From Epiperipatus broadwayi (Eukaryota > Onychophora > Udeonychophora > Euonychophora > Peripatidae): DNA of 64,000 nt. Below, piece by piece: positions 9,921-21,659 of this stretch; position 1 is the first letter of the stretch; each line of letters starts with the position of its first letter. A program made the translations under genes and the position numbers. The stretch lies in assembly GCA_028023455.1 (NCBI GenBank), contig JAQFVV010012496.1:3348001-3412000 (forward strand), written 5' to 3'. The notes under the pieces are model-generated. The model was not told the DNA's origin. It did no database searches and worked only from the letters and a program-made list of their open reading frames with translations.

Positions 9921-11185
9921 AACATATTTATTAAAAACCTTTCTTTTCAAACACATGGGTATATTTCCTTTTAATTCATATAAATATACATATAGGTTAA
10001 TAATTAAGCCTACAAATAATATATGATAAATAGCCAGGTGGATTTCATTTTCTTTAAGATGAATTTTATATTCAATAGAACAAAAATACAATGGGAGGTA
10101 GTAAAAAAAATGACTCATCATGCTATTAAAGATTTTAAAAAAATTAACATGTATTCAAAAAAAGTTAAATCGCACAGATTTCATTGTACCATGTAATTCA
10201 AATTCATTTCAAGCCTAAACTAAAAAAGATATTTAACCTGAATATATAAATATCATAGAAGGTATATTCAATTGTAGCTAAAATGCTATTGGCAGATTCT
10301 CCTGGTTCCCTAGCCTTCCAATATTAATAATTTTTCCAGATAAAAGGAATGTACATTAATAGTTCTGCAGTCTACTTATCCCCTCATTATAAATTTTATG
10401 TCTTTAAAACTTGGGAAATTTTAAAAAGTATGAGATAATAACTGCATTTTTAAATGTCTATTGATTCACACATTTATGATATTTTCGGTATGTTAAACAT
10501 GCTATAACAGTACAGTCTCTTTATAACAAAGCGGAGCTGCAAACTATGTTGCACCTAACTATATAACTTCAGTTATATGCTATTTTAAAAAAAAAATGCA
10601 CACAAATAAACATTTAAATAAAGTAAAAAAACAATAAAATTTAAATTTTTCATAATATTCGAGCACCCATATTTCTTTCTCTGATTGTCATTCATGATCA
10701 CATTAAAAAAAATTAAGATAAATAAATTTTACAATACGACAGCCAATTTTCCATTTTGGAGCACCATATACATTTATATACATTAATAAAATTTCATCGG
10801 TTTATATTGAAAGCATCCAGATTTTATTCTTCCTTTATTATCATTTCTGAATTTGATGTACAGTATTTTGCATAATAAAATATTTTGAATGAAATGCTAA
10901 AAATTTTACAAAATTTTAGAACATATCAAAAGTTGATACCGATTCAAAATCACCGAATTAAAGATATTCTAATTTCTTAATAACAATATGACTAATATGT
11001 TTCCATGAAAGAAAAAAATTGGAAAAAAAAATTGCTCAAAGCTTATTTAATAATTATGAAAGTTGGACATTTTGCTATTTACTTAATTTTAAAAATAAAA
11101 ATACAGTAATTAGTTTTTCTTATTCTTATTGCTTCAGTGAATGTATGAACAAATATAAAGTAAAATATATGAAAATGGCAAGAGT
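9921..11185. other. No recognised feature
   Basis: Very AT-rich. Near 10510-10580 a stretch TCTTTATAACAAAGCGGAG resembles the TIR style of Tigger-like MITEs, but I could not find a second end. No gene can be supported. Confidence 0.35.
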
Positions 11186-11199
11186 AACAATTAATGCCT

Positions 11200-11293
11200 G
11201 TCAAATGTTGGTGGCCGAGTGGTTAGCACAGCTGCCTTACAAGCAGTTGTCCCGGGTTTGCTTCCCGGCCGATGCTTTGATATATTAAAAAAA
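11200..11293 (+). mobile_element. tRNA-Gly-derived mini-SINE with 14-bp target duplication
   Basis: AACAATTAATGCCT at 11186-11199 is repeated exactly at 11294-11307. The body has A box TGGCCGAGTGG and B box GGGTTTGCTTCCC; the anticodon loop is CTTACAA. It ends in TTTGATATATT and an A-run. The 89-codon ORF crossing it is not a gene. Confidence 0.9.
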
Positions 11294-11307
11294 AACAATT
11301 AATGCCT

Positions 11308-12175
11308 TGTGGAATAAGTTTGAGTATGCAAGAAACTAAATAGATAGCATACAAAATCCTTTATGAAACCTTTGTATAAACAAAAATGAAGTTTAATTAC
11401 ATAAAAAAAGAAAATCAAGTTATTTCCATATAACCTGAGACACAATCTTTATACAATATATTCACTAGCCTTGTGGTTTTTAAAAGCCCTGACTATAAAA
11501 TTGTTAAAAAAGTTATATGACAAAATACAGAAGATTTAAAAACCATTCTTTCATTCAGATCCAATATTAGCTTTTGATATTTCTAAAGACATAATATAAC
11601 TTAAAATATTTAAAACAAAATAATTAACAATTGATATTAAATATAGTAAAAATATATAAAAACCATTAAATAAAAGATATTTCATGTTTATAAAGTAATG
11701 TTAAAAGAAAAAATGAAAGTCATGCAGATCTGATAAATATAATAAACTTTTAACAGAATAGCTATGAGAAACGTAACTTGAACATTTTTTAAACAATCCC
11801 AAATAAATAAAAACGGTAAATTATATATGCATAATATTGACTAAAAATGCTTTTATTTCATTTGATCAGTAATGTACTAAAAGCCATAAAATAATTTTAC
11901 GTCCCGTTCTAGTTACATATGACAACCAGAATTATGGTTGAAGAAAAAAATTACTTTTTGCTTTTTAGTGCATTATTTGATCAAACGAAATAAACAGCAT
12001 TTTTTATAAAATATTCTTTATATATTTTTTTTCTTTTTTAATATTTGATATTTTAAAGCAATTTTTGTATTTAAATTTTAAAAACTGCCAATTAAAACAA
12101 TGTTGCCATATTTCCAGTATTTAAAATGAAATTCATGTACATTATAAATTGTTTATAAAATTTTTGTATTTTTTT
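11308..12175. other. No recognised feature
   Basis: AT-rich. CATTTGATCAGTAATGTACT near 11860 has a loose inverted counterpart near 11970 (TTTGATCAAACGAAAT), perhaps an old hairpin MITE. Otherwise empty. Confidence 0.35.
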
Positions 12176-12261
12176 TTTCATATGTCATAGCATCAGCCAA
12201 AGGCGAACTCGCAACAACCGTCTGCAATCAACTGTTTGCTTGTAAGGCAGCTGCACTGACA
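12176..12261 (-). mobile_element. Degraded tRNA-Gly mini-SINE
   Basis: Reverse complement resembles the other mini-SINEs: a T-run, CATATGTCATAGCATC, then a damaged B box and TTGTAAGGCAGCTG (anticodon arm). An insertion or rearrangement lies in the centre. No clear duplication was seen. Confidence 0.65.
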
Positions 12262-12494
12262 TTTTTGAAGATGTTTTAATTCAATAATCAAGAGAAATTA
12301 AGATCTCCTCTTTCATTTCTTTTTCTATTTTAATTAATTGTAAATACTTTTTAGTGAATTTGTTATGAAATTAAATGAAACCATATTTTTGAAAAATATA
12401 CTGCCATTTTATTTTCCATCGCTGAAAACTTGAAGTTCAACCTGTCAGCACTGTTAGGCCAGACATTGATACCTACTACATGTACAAAATTTAC

Positions 12495-12700
12495 ACAGAG
12501 AAACTCTCCATTCAGTAGTGCCACTCAGTGCAAGGCAGAGTAATCAATGGATGCATAAAATCCCTATCTAGTGTCTACTCATCCAATATCTCCAGACTAG
12601 TTTCTATCTTGTGGCTTTCATCAGTGAGGAGCCTTAAATCTGAGTTTAGCCTCTGCATAAACAGCTTGTGTAAGCATAAAGAATGGTGATCATGTGGTGC
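12495..12700 (-). mobile_element. RzB short fold-back copy with hammerhead
   Basis: Left arm AGAGAAACTCTCCATTCAG, right end TGGTGATCATGTGGTG. ACAAAATTTA upstream and ACAAATTTA downstream suggest a 9 to 10 bp duplication. The ribozyme is on the minus strand. Confidence 0.6.
12578..12641 (-). ncRNA. Hammerhead ribozyme, family RzB
   Basis: CUGAUGA (complement of 12618-12624), AAGCC...AGAUA as a weakened stem II, GAAA, ACUAGU helix III and GUC. The UCCUCA arm pairs with UGGAGA with one mismatch; the distal UUGGAU arm is kept. Confidence 0.65.
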
Positions 12701-13276
12701 ACAAATTTAAAAAAAAATCTGCTTAATAGAAATATGTTAAAAATTGATTATAAGAGTTCAGCCAAATAAACACCAAAGAAACAAACAGTATTTCTACATT
12801 AAATAAAAGCATTAAAAAAAAGCATTAATATTAAGCATTCTTAAAATAATGCTCAAATGTAAATTCATCACAAAACAACGAAGTAAATAATGAAAGGAAA
12901 AATTCTATTTTGTTATGGAAAAAAACGTAGCAAGAGAAAAATGCTAAACACAAATCTCAGAAATTAAGAGTATTAAAGACAATCAAATTGTGAACGTTAT
13001 TAGAATCAGTGTGGGCTGGTTTAAACTCCTGTGTCCAAATTATCAAATTATTTTTTTTTACAAATAATAATAGTAATAATCATAGTTTAAACCAAATGTT
13101 TTTTTTTTAAATTTAAGTCTTACGATTTCCAGCCCTATTACTGAAGCAATATTTTAAACATTTTAAAAGTTAATTGGCACTTATTCATTCTTTATCCAGT
13201 ATCCCGTGTAAACAATAGCTTCTTTTTAATTATTTTATTTTACGGTGTTTACAAAATGCCTTCAAAAACAAATCTT
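12701..13276. other. No recognised feature
   Basis: AT-rich, with poly-T and poly-A runs, no recognisable coding sequence. Confidence 0.4.
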
Positions 13277-13372
13277 GTCAAGCGTTGGTAGCCTAGCGGT
13301 TAGCATAGTCGCCTTCCAAGCAGCTGCCCCAGGTTCGCTTACCGGTCAACGCTTTCACATATATAAAAAAAA
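13277..13372 (+). mobile_element. tRNA-Gly-derived mini-SINE
   Basis: GCGTTGGTAGCCTAGCGG (acceptor and A box), CTTCCAA anticodon loop (TCC anticodon), B box GGTTCGCTTACC, closing CAACGC, then TTTCACATATAT and an A-run. AAATCTT flanks both sides (13270-13276 and 13373-13379). This copy is closest to an intact tRNA-Gly(TCC) shape. Confidence 0.85.
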
Positions 13373-13454
13373 AAATCTTTCAATAAATTTAAGATCCACA
13401 AAAGCAAGTTGTTTTTAAAAAAAAATCACTTTTTTTCTACAATTACTATTTAAT

Positions 13455-13512
13455 TAGAAGGGATTTGAACCCTGCTCCCTTCAATCATCCACCCCCATCT
13501 TATACAAGTTAG
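13455..13512 (-). mobile_element. RzA end fragment
   Basis: GGATTTGAACCC followed by CTCCCTTCAATCATCCACC matches the tRNA-like terminal part of RzA on the minus strand. Confidence 0.5.
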
Positions 13513-13884
13513 CGAACACAAAATCTAAACTGCATTTTGATTTGATTTTTTAAGTTTCTGATTTAGTCCTATACTGATATAATCCAGTACTTGTATATAT
13601 ACATAGGCTATGAACTTATCAATTCAATTCCAAAAGTAGTAATCGAAGTTTTACCTTGAAGAGCAACTCATACATTGCCTACTATTAGGGAATTCCCTGG
13701 ACATATCAATAGACCGCGATTTATACTCGAATGAGGCAATTTAATACAATTAGTGATACATAAATAATTAACTGAACAAATAATTTATTAAAATAGTGAA
13801 GAAGCATTTTAATGAGATTCAAGCAAATATATTTTAGCACCTTTAGACAACTGAAAATATAGTGTTTTCCTGAAGGTTTGTGAT

Positions 13885-14250
13885 GTCTTTAGAAAAATTT
13901 AACTTTATTTAAATATTCCAAATACATTCAACTGTTAGTAATAGCACATCAAACAGATTAGTATATGCACAACGTTTCAAGGTATTATCCTCCTCTTCTT
14001 AAGGTTTTAGAAAACATTCTACATTATTAATGGAATGCATTGTTTGATACTTGAAAAACCTTTGAGCATTTATTCTTTCTCTTAACAGATCTGAAGAATA
14101 ATATCTTTCAAAACATTGTGCATATACTAACATATCTGATATGCTATTACTAATAGTTGAATGTATTTGGAATATTTAAATAAAGTTAAATTTTTCTAAA
14201 GACATTCAATACACATATTAGATGATGGAAATAGTCCAATATAAAAATAC
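13885..14250. mobile_element. RzE fold-back element
   Basis: Terminal arms of about 100 bp are inverted copies. TTTATTTAAATATTCCAAAT at the left is answered by ATTTGGAATATTTAAATAAA at the right. The inner arm parts hold a hammerhead-like motif (plus-strand right arm CTGAAGA, then a hairpin and CAAAAC near 14090-14115). Copies lie at 33470-33650, 43660-44452 and 46370-46480. Confidence 0.6.
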
Positions 14251-15028
14251 AACTGAAAATATAGTCTCTAAGATTGCGTTGTTGTTTTTTCCCACATTAT
14301 TATTATTATTTAAAGTTTCTTTTAAAACATATATTCATAAAGAAATTTGCCAATTTAAAACTACATTAAGCATAAAATTAAAACTTTATGTGTTAATACA
14401 TGTTATAACCTTCATAACAAGAATTAGTTCATAATTGGTTTAAAAGACATATATATATATAATATGGCTAATGTTTTGTTATGAGTCTATAAAAGAAAAC
14501 ATTATAAATACAGAATATTATTCAGTCACAAGGAACAAGAATGGACCAGAAAGCAATTTCCAAAACGAAGTAATGTTGATATACATTATTCATTAACCAA
14601 CACTAGCATAACTTTATGCAAATAAACCACAGACATAATATATTTTTAAAAATTGTTAGATATATTTTCCAGATTCTTTAAATCAAACAGTAACAGGATC
14701 AAATTTTAATTAGTGCTAAGGTCACAAATTTAGCTAAAAATAACAGATGTCTATGAAATAACAGAAGGTACGAAAATAATATACATAGTGTTTCTCACAG
14801 AAAAAACCAGATGAATCATTAATTGTTTCTCATATTTCATTTTAAAATATCAAACAAATTAAGTTGTTTTTTTTTTTTTAAGTACAATTCTTTTTGATTT
14901 CGATGACTTTTCATTATTTGTGCATATATTTTAAGAAGTATTCCTGGCTGGCCTTCTGAGTTTTGGATAATGTGATATTTAGCAGACAGTAATGAATGCA
15001 AATCAGATCTTTACAATAAAGGATAGAT
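14251..15028. other. No recognised feature
   Basis: AT-rich with an (AT)n tract near 14448. A 70-codon ORF (14222-14434) has no recognisable domain. Confidence 0.4.
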
Positions 15029-15275
15029 GGACCACTAAACATCACTAGGTAAAAGGTGACTGCTGGAGGGTTGCATTAGATCCTAAGATCTAGGTGCCAG
15101 TGCTCTCAGATCCAAGGCCCCTCACTGATGAAAACCACAAGCTAGAAACTAGTCTGATATTGGATGAGTAGGCCCTAAATAGGGATTTTATGCATAAACC
15201 TTCCTGCATCCATTGATTACTCTGGATAGCACTGAGTGGTGCTACTGTATGGAGTTTTGCCACGGTGTAAAGGAT
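15029..15275 (+). mobile_element. RzB element with hammerhead
   Basis: Begins CACTAAACATCAC and ends GGAGTTTTGCCACGGTG. AAAGGATAG upstream and AAAGGATGG downstream are a possible duplication. It contains TAAAAGGTGACTGCTGGAGG, the family's internal word. Confidence 0.6.
15110..15165 (+). ncRNA. Hammerhead ribozyme, family RzB
   Basis: AUCCAA (15110-15115) pairs with UUGGAU (15160-15165). CUGAUGA is at 15125-15131, GAAA at 15145-15148, ACUAGU then GUC at 15152-15154. A short deletion follows the cleavage site, leaving UGAUA in place of UGGGGAUA, so proximal stem I is damaged. Confidence 0.65.
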
Positions 15276-15524
15276 GGTCGGTTGTTGATTTTACCTGTGT
15301 CGAACAATTCATTTAGAAATAAATAACCAAGTTACATGTTGTATATATAATGAAACTTTTTAATCAAACTCAAGATGACTAATTGCTATGCAATCTTGAA
15401 TATCTCTTGGAGGTTCTTTCATTTCTCCCGCTAACAATTCTATTATTTACTACCAGCAACATTTGACTCGTATACTTCCTAGAGCCGTTATCTTCACCCT
15501 ACTTTAGATCCATTCTACTGCCTG
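15276..15524. other. No recognised feature
   Basis: Slightly less AT-rich than average but without a recognisable coding or repeat signature. Confidence 0.3.
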
Positions 15525-15715
15525 GATTAGATCGAAGGTAATTGTTGTAGTTGGTTAAAGCACCACCTTAAATTTAGTATCGCAAATCTAAATATCACAA
15601 TTTTAAATCCTAGGTTAGTACTGCTGCTGATCAGGCCTGCAACCACTCAAGAGAATATCACCGGAAATATTGCATTACACGCTAACCTGAGTTATTATTA
15701 TTTGAAAAGTTTAAA
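15525..15715 (+). mobile_element. RzE-type SINE-like copy with tRNA-like head
   Basis: AGTTGGTTAAAGCACCACCTTAAATTTAG resembles the A-box arm seen at 43886-43962. TTTAAATCCTAGG is a possible B box. The copy continues into CTGATCAGGCCTGCAAC and then a degraded hammerhead-like stretch. The same order (tRNA-like arm, CAGGCC-GCAAC, CTGAAGAAG motif) occurs at 44160-44330. Confidence 0.5.
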
Positions 15716-15835
15716 TATAATTTTTTTAAAAAATATGTTAGAACTTGTTAACGGAATATTTCAACCTGTAATTATATAAATAAAATATCATCCATCATAA
15801 ACTTTCAGACAAACATTACCTAATAAAATTATTAT

Positions 15836-15935
15836 TATTTTATGTGTCATAGCATCGGCCGGGAAGCGAACCCGCTAACCCGGGATAACTGTTTGTAAGA
15901 CAGCCGTGCTGACCACTCGACAACCAACACTTGAC
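15836..15935 (-). mobile_element. tRNA-Gly-derived mini-SINE
   Basis: Reverse complement of the family: TATGTGTCATAGCATCGG, GGGAAGCGAACCCG (B box with a small insertion), TTGTAAGACAG (anticodon arm) and CCAACACTTGAC (5' end). The A-tail is replaced by AT-rich sequence. Confidence 0.75.
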
Positions 15936-16336
15936 TATCCTTAAGAGTTAAAACAATACCTATTCTACTCAATCTATTATGGAATAAAAGCCATTTAACT
16001 TATGTATTGTCTCAGTGACAAAGTGCTGGCTGAAAGATAATTCTGTATCAAATCTTTAATTGTTTTGCTTAAGCAGACTGAATAAAAAGACATGCAATAT
16101 CCATAGTAAGCAGTTAACTCAATTCTCACCGAGGTAAAAAAATAATGTCAAAATATTTGAGCTAAAATTATCGTACTAATAAGATCACAGTGAAGTATAT
16201 TTTAATTCGTCAAATATTCTGCTGTCACACTATTTTTTCATCTTAACTTCGGATAAAATTTGAAACTTTTTATTTGCCCTGGTCAAAATATCAGCAACAC
16301 TTTGTATGCACTTTTGATGAATTATCTATCGCTAGC
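15936..16336. other. No recognised feature
   Basis: AT-rich spacer between a SINE and an antisense LINE. Confidence 0.35.
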
Positions 16337-18560
16337 TTGTAATGTGATATGGCTACTCCTTTATCAAAGTCAGGAATCTCTCAGCCAATATGCCCAAGAA
16401 AAACCTGTTAGCCCCATTACCTTCCCTTTCCATTCATCATCCTAAGTTTTTCCCATATTTTTCTCTATCCCATTTCCACAACATCATCTTTGTCTACTCG
16501 TGGTCTTTGTACCTCGATCCCTTTTATCTCTTTCTAACCCCAACATAAAGAACCAAGAACCGCCTTTCTGTATATATACTTGGTCTATATTTATTCTCCC
16601 ACAACATCATTGTTTGAATCTTTTCTTCTTGTAAGCATTTACATTCCATAAGAAAATATCTTAATATTTTCCATGTCTTCCTTATGTAACTGCAGACTAA
16701 ATCACCCAAATTTCTCCATTTATGTGTATATTCCCTGATGCTAATGATCCTGTTTGACACTTAAATAGTAACTACTTTCCCTGCTATTAACATAAATTAA
16801 CTCACATCCAATATTCTGTTTACTTCTCTATATATATTTAAGCTCTTTTTACTCTCCATCTCTCCAGATCCCTATTTTTTATTAATGCATCTATTCTTTT
16901 GTTCCTTTTTTTTGCCACTATAACACTCAACAATTCTAACACAATCATCCTACCTTTTGTACAAGTATACTGACATAAAGGTCTTTATCCAAATCTTCTG
17001 CATACCATACTATGTTTGTCACCCATCTTGTTGCCTATCCTTTACTCATAACCCAATTAAATACTATTTTGGCTAGTCACTTATAATTCATATATTGCAA
17101 TCTACCGAACATTTTCATTTTTCTTTTTGCATTTCTCATGTCAAAACTTTACCATCCCATTTCTCCTTAAATTGTCTCCTTTGACATCCACACATCTGCA
17201 TCTAATGCATGTCTTCCTACTTCTCTTTATACTTCTTCTAAGTAATCTATCACCCCTTTATTAACACATAATGCATCATTATCATAAGTTAACCCTGTTA
17301 CTGCCATTCCCATACAATTCTTGCTACATCATATTTTTCATACAAAAGACTGTTAATTGCTTTATCAGTCCCTTTCTTTTCTTTGCTTCATTTATCAATT
17401 TTTTCTCTCATCCATTCAAGAAATTGCTTTGATTACTTAAAAAATGATTCCCAAATAGTTATATCTATTCATTACATTTAATTTTATATCCCCCAATAAA
17501 AATTCTTTCACTTCTCTTTCCCCAGTATTTACCATTACTTTTGATTTTTCTTCACTAAATTTGATCCCCATCTCTTTACCCACCCTTGTGCAAGTCTTCA
17601 GCACAACTTCCTTATCTTCCCTACTTTCTGAGCACTAGAAGATATCATCGGCAAATAAAAGACCTGATAATAAATACACTCCCTTGCCACCTATTAATGG
17701 TATCTCTATCCCTCTTCCTAGTCTTTCTATTGCTCTCTCCATTTCTCTCAAATACAACAAAAACAAAATAAGTGACATAGAACATCCTTGCCTAAGACCC
17801 ACCCCAAGTTTAACTCTTAACTAATTGTATATTTCCTAATTGATACATACAGTACTTATTTTGGATACAATCTCTTAATAAGATCCACTAAAACTCCATT
17901 CATTCCCAAATTTACTAAACTTACCTGTAATCTAGTTCTATCTACTCTATCTTATGCCTTCTTTATATCTAAAAAGACTATATATAACTGCCTACTTTTA
18001 TTTCTACTCATATCTATAAGTTGTGTGACTACAAACCAACTATCTCCTATATGCCTATCTATTCTAAAACCTCCTTGCAATTCTCCCACTATATTATTTT
18101 CTTCCATCCATTTTCTCATCCTTCCAGCCACCATATATGCAAAAAGTTTATATAACACCGACATTACCGCTATCTTTTTTATGGTCCTTATACTTTCCTT
18201 TGAATAATAGCCTCATTCTTGCATTATTCCAGCTATCTGGAAAATCCTTCTGTGCAATCTTATTAACACATGATAATAGATTTAATTTTGCCCTATTTCC
18301 TAAATTCATCACCATCTCTGCTGTTCATTCATCTAAACCTCTTGCCTGACCACTTTTTCAATTTCTTACCTGTATCATCCAATTCATTTTCTATAAACCT
18401 AATACTTCCATTACTGTATGCTTTTATGTTTGTTATCACTCTGTCCTTCACATTTAACATTTTTTCTATATCTACATACTTATTTAAGATTATCTCTAAT
18501 TCTTCTCTAGAGCTATACTCTTTTTCCTCATCCCCCTGGTGTCAAAAATTGTCCTAGAGA
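16337..18560 (-). pseudogene. LINE (GCATC-tail type), 5'-truncated, reverse transcriptase region
   Basis: Read on the minus strand, frames include Y-K-L-F-A-Y-M-V-A-G-R-M-R-K-W then G-E-L-Q-G-G-F-R and Y-I-V-F-L-D-I-K-K-A (17952-18164), which are RT fingers and motif A. Further on, frames give G-L-R-Q-G-C-S-M-S (motif B), then L-L-F-A-D-D-I (motif C, near 17640) and G-I-K-F-S-E-E-K-S-K-V-M. The 3' end (16337-16760) has the zinc-knuckle-like C-terminus. The style recalls LINEs common in ticks and other arthropods. Multiple stops and frameshifts make it inactive. Confidence 0.8.
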
Positions 18561-19010
18561 ATCTATTGCAGCAGTATCGAAAATTTATGATCTGTCTAAT
18601 CAGCAAATAAATAAAAAATATAAACCAATGGATTTTAATAAAAAAAATTCCATTTTAATTTATTAAAAAACAAAAAAATGAAACTTAAAAAAATTATAAT
18701 TTACCAATTGCACTTTTCTCGATTATATGCTTTTTTGAACATCTTTTGTGCTGTTTTATTTTGCCAAATTATTAAAGTCTTTATGCATATTGTAAGGAAA
18801 TTTGGAAATTGGACATTTTAAAAAATGGGGAGAATTTTACAAAAGAAACATCACAGGATAGAAAGAGAGAGAATAAGTAATAAATGGAGAGAATTATAGT
18901 ACTTAGTAAATTGGATATAACTATGATAAAACTCAATCACTAAAATATAATAAATTAAATTCAGAGAAAACATTAAGATTGTATTTAAATTCTTCAACAC
19001 ATTCTACAAG
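18561..19010. other. No recognised feature
   Basis: AT-rich spacer with A-runs, no coding signal. Confidence 0.4.
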
Positions 19011-19122
19011 GCAAAACTCTCCAACAGTAGTGCCACCCAGTGCCAACCACAGCAATCAATGGATGCCAGAGGCTTGTGCATTAAACATATGTGCTAGCAT
19101 AAGAAATGGTGATCATGTGACG
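19011..19122. mobile_element. RzB solo arm with 9-bp target duplication
   Basis: TTCTACAAG at 19002-19010 is repeated at 19123-19131. Between them are GCAAAACTCTCCAACAG, CAATCAATGGATGCCAGA and the end GGTGATCATGTGACG. The ribozyme is absent, so this is an internally deleted copy. Confidence 0.7.
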
Positions 19123-19224
19123 TTCTACAAGTATAAGATATTATTACTGACTTTTAATTTAGTTCGAATATTTTATGATTTAGCTTTCCATCAGGGTTGA
19201 TTATTAAATATAAAATGCTTGCAT

Positions 19225-19330
19225 GAATCGGAGAAATGATAGGTTCTGGAGCTCAGAATCCAAGAATAGTGGCCCCAGCTATGCTCAAACTTCTTAACTC
19301 ATGAGCAATCAACCATCCCATTTATTCTTA
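19225..19330. repeat. Low-copy dispersed repeat, copy 1
   Basis: GGTTCTGGAGCTCAGAATCC...AATAGTGGCCC resembles 20135-20245 (GATTCTGGAACTCAGGATC...AATTATGGCCC). Pieces with ATTCCCAAGC also occur at 20395-20470 and 22690-22760. Identity unknown. Confidence 0.4.
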
Positions 19331-19499
19331 TTCTTAAGACAAAAGAAAAGATTACATTAAAGCATAATACCATTATCCAGCCAATTATCAATTTATTAAG
19401 ATTTAGCTTTCTTAACAAAAAAGGTTTTACGGCACAGAGAAAGAAGCTCACTATATTTTATTACTATCATGCATGATAAGTGATATAGATTGACATTAG

Positions 19500-19975
19500 A
19501 GAAATGTGGCAGGTTGGCAACTATCAGTGAATTCAACAAGCATGTTGAGCTACCAAATCACCCGACCAAACTTATTTTGATATGCCCTCCAAACCTCAGG
19601 CTAAGATCAAGACTTTTCTGGCTTACTAGTAATTCTCAGCAGCCGCCCACATTGGATATCAACATGACTGGAATAAGTCCAACATAAATAATCGCACCCT
19701 AATAGCTGATCCTATCCTTTGAATGCATGGTTTCTCTCTTCCAAGACAAGTCTGGTCGAAGATTAGCAGATCAGCATGGGCCCAGAGTAAATGTGGATAT
19801 ATGTTGCACAAGTGGTGTTTACAGACACTCCAAACTGTAAGTGTCGAAGACCACAAACCATGGTACATATGTGAAAGGAGTATCCAATTTACCAAGCACC
19901 AGTTGGCATCTTTGTTCTATGTAACTTGGAGGATGTTGCTCTTGATTGGTTAAGAACTGCTGGTGCTGAATTTTG
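19500..19975 (+). pseudogene. Non-LTR retrotransposon C-terminal fragment
   Basis: Frames give H-G-F-S-L-P-R-Q-V-W-S-K then C-G-Y-M-L-H-K-W, and in a shifted frame N-C-K-C-R-R-P-Q-T-M-V-H, ending with A-L-D-W-L-R-T-A-G-A-E-F and a stop near 19974. This is the well-known C-terminal zinc-finger region of a group of LINEs (G-F-x-L-P-R, L-H-K-W-G-L, C-x-C-G-x2-Q-T-M-x-H-I). There are at least two frame changes. The upstream part 19500-19690 is weaker. Confidence 0.7.
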
Positions 19976-20134
19976 ATGTGTTGAAACCATATACTAAATA
20001 AATAAATAACTGTAGTAATTATAAAGTACCATTTCAAACAAATGGAAAAATCAAACCATTTAGCAGGAGTCATATGTGACATGATGGCATGTTGTCATCA
20101 TCACCATCATCATAATATTGCCCAGCATACTTTG

Positions 20135-20245
20135 GGACAGTAATAGAGTAGCAGATTCTGGAACTCAGGATCTATGAATTATGGCCCAGTTCTGTAGCTT
20201 TCAGCGTCCAACATTCTTATGAATTCCCAAGCGATAAATCATTTA
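20135..20245. repeat. Low-copy dispersed repeat, copy 2
   Basis: Similar to 19225-19330 over about 50 bp. It ends with GAATTCCCAAGCGATAAATC. Identity unknown. Confidence 0.4.
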
Positions 20246-20954
20246 TTTTTTTATAGTAAGCTAAGAAAAATGCTCCAAGTCTTTAATAATTATTTCTTGT
20301 ACCATCTGTCAAAGAATCAATTTTTATGTGACTAATCAGATACAAGGATATTCTCTCAGCTGAAAAATGTGGGGGGGAAGGATCTGAAGTGGAATGTTAA
20401 ATGCTGAATCTGCCACTAGGGTGCTTGACTATCATGCAACTTCCCAAGCAATTAAACATACAATTGTTTTTTTTTTAATAATCAAAATTAGGAAATTATT
20501 AAGATTTAGGCATTCAGAACTTTTTATAAGATGGTAAAAATAATGGCATCGATTAGATCAAAAGGAGTTTTGCATTCTATTTGTCAGGATACACTGATTA
20601 AGTGACGGCCTAAATCATTTTTTCATTAAAAACGTATTCTTAAACTCAGCAACATTTGTTTTTTCATGGTGAATTCATCAATGCGGCATTTCTTTGAACT
20701 CATATAACTATTATTTAACTGAAAATATTAATGAAAAGCAGTTTTAATTGAATTTTTATTGATTTCAGTAATAAGCTAAAAAAAAAAAAAGTAATATAAA
20801 AATCTTTCCAGATGTTCAAATCTAGCAATGAGAATGGATATTTTTTATTGATTGGTGATAGTTTGCATCTGCTAATTTTTGAGCTCATTGTGCATATTTC
20901 CTACTGAGAACTTATTAAAACACATATAAATATAGCCTAACACTATACTAGTAA
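20246..20954. other. No recognised feature
   Basis: AT-rich spacer; a third fragment of the low-copy repeat near 20395-20470. Confidence 0.35.
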
Positions 20955-21659
20955 TCTATATAAATAAAAATGTAAATGTTCATTTGTTCAAAATCTTAAA
21001 TCTCCGAATGTTCTTCACCGATTGCTTTGAAATTTTGACACAACATTGCATTCGAATACACACGTGTTTTTATATACCTATTACCTACTATTATATAGAT
21101 GTCACATCTATGACAGATAAAAACATGTTTTTTAAAAAAAAAAACAGCGCTATCTGTTGGATGTAAAAGCAATACATGCTATACTAAATATTTTATGATT
21201 CCATTTCAATGTTTCCGATTGCAATGTTAAATTGAATTTTCATAGATCTCGATTTATTTTCATTTTGATTTAATTATTTCGTGGGCAGAGATTGCAATTC
21301 CTAATCTGATTGGCATTTGCAATCACTCAGGGCAAATCTTTAGAATTGTGCGGTTTAGATCTAGCCATGGATTGCTTCTCACATGGACAATTATTTCTAG
21401 TCGGCAAACAAGACAATCTCTATATCTGCAGACAGTCAGGGCCAATCTTTAGAATTGTGCAGTTTAGATCTAGACATGGATTGCTTCTCACATGGACAAT
21501 TATATGTTGCATGTTCTAGAGTCGGCAAACCAGACAATCTCTATATCTGCACAGACAAACGACCAGGAAATTAAACATATTAGAATTGTGTGCTTTCTCT
21601 TTTCTTCCTTTTCCATTTAAGCAGACTGAGCCAAGCAATGTGTGGCCGGGTATGGTTAG
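20955..21659 (+). mobile_element. Non-autonomous Helitron, about 705 bp
   Basis: The 5' end TCTATATAAATAAAAATG, then GTTCATTTGTTCAAAATC and CTCCGAATGTTCTTCACCG, is typical of arthropod Helitrons (known consensus: short AT start, TTCGTTTGTTC, CCGATTG). The 3' end is GGCCGGGTATGGTTAG, where a GCCG-loop-TGGT hairpin precedes a CTRR-like end (C changed to T). It sits between A (20954) and T (21660), as expected for Helitron insertion. Inside, a unit of about 109 bp is duplicated (CAATCTTTAGAATTGTGC to CTCTATATCTGCA, near 21333 and 21442). There is no Rep/helicase coding region. Confidence 0.75.
21310..21545 (+). repeat. Tandem duplication inside the Helitron
   Basis: Two units share TTTAGAATTGTGC, GGATTGCTTCTCACATGG, AGTCGGCAAAC and CTCTATATCTGCA. 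The second has a short insertion (ATGTTGCATGTTC). The overlapping 69-codon ORF is incidental. Confidence 0.75.

Noticed and set aside
13277-13372. Functional tRNA-Gly gene
   Set aside because: 5' GTCAA, 3' A-tail and flanking repeats show a SINE; stem mismatches also occur.
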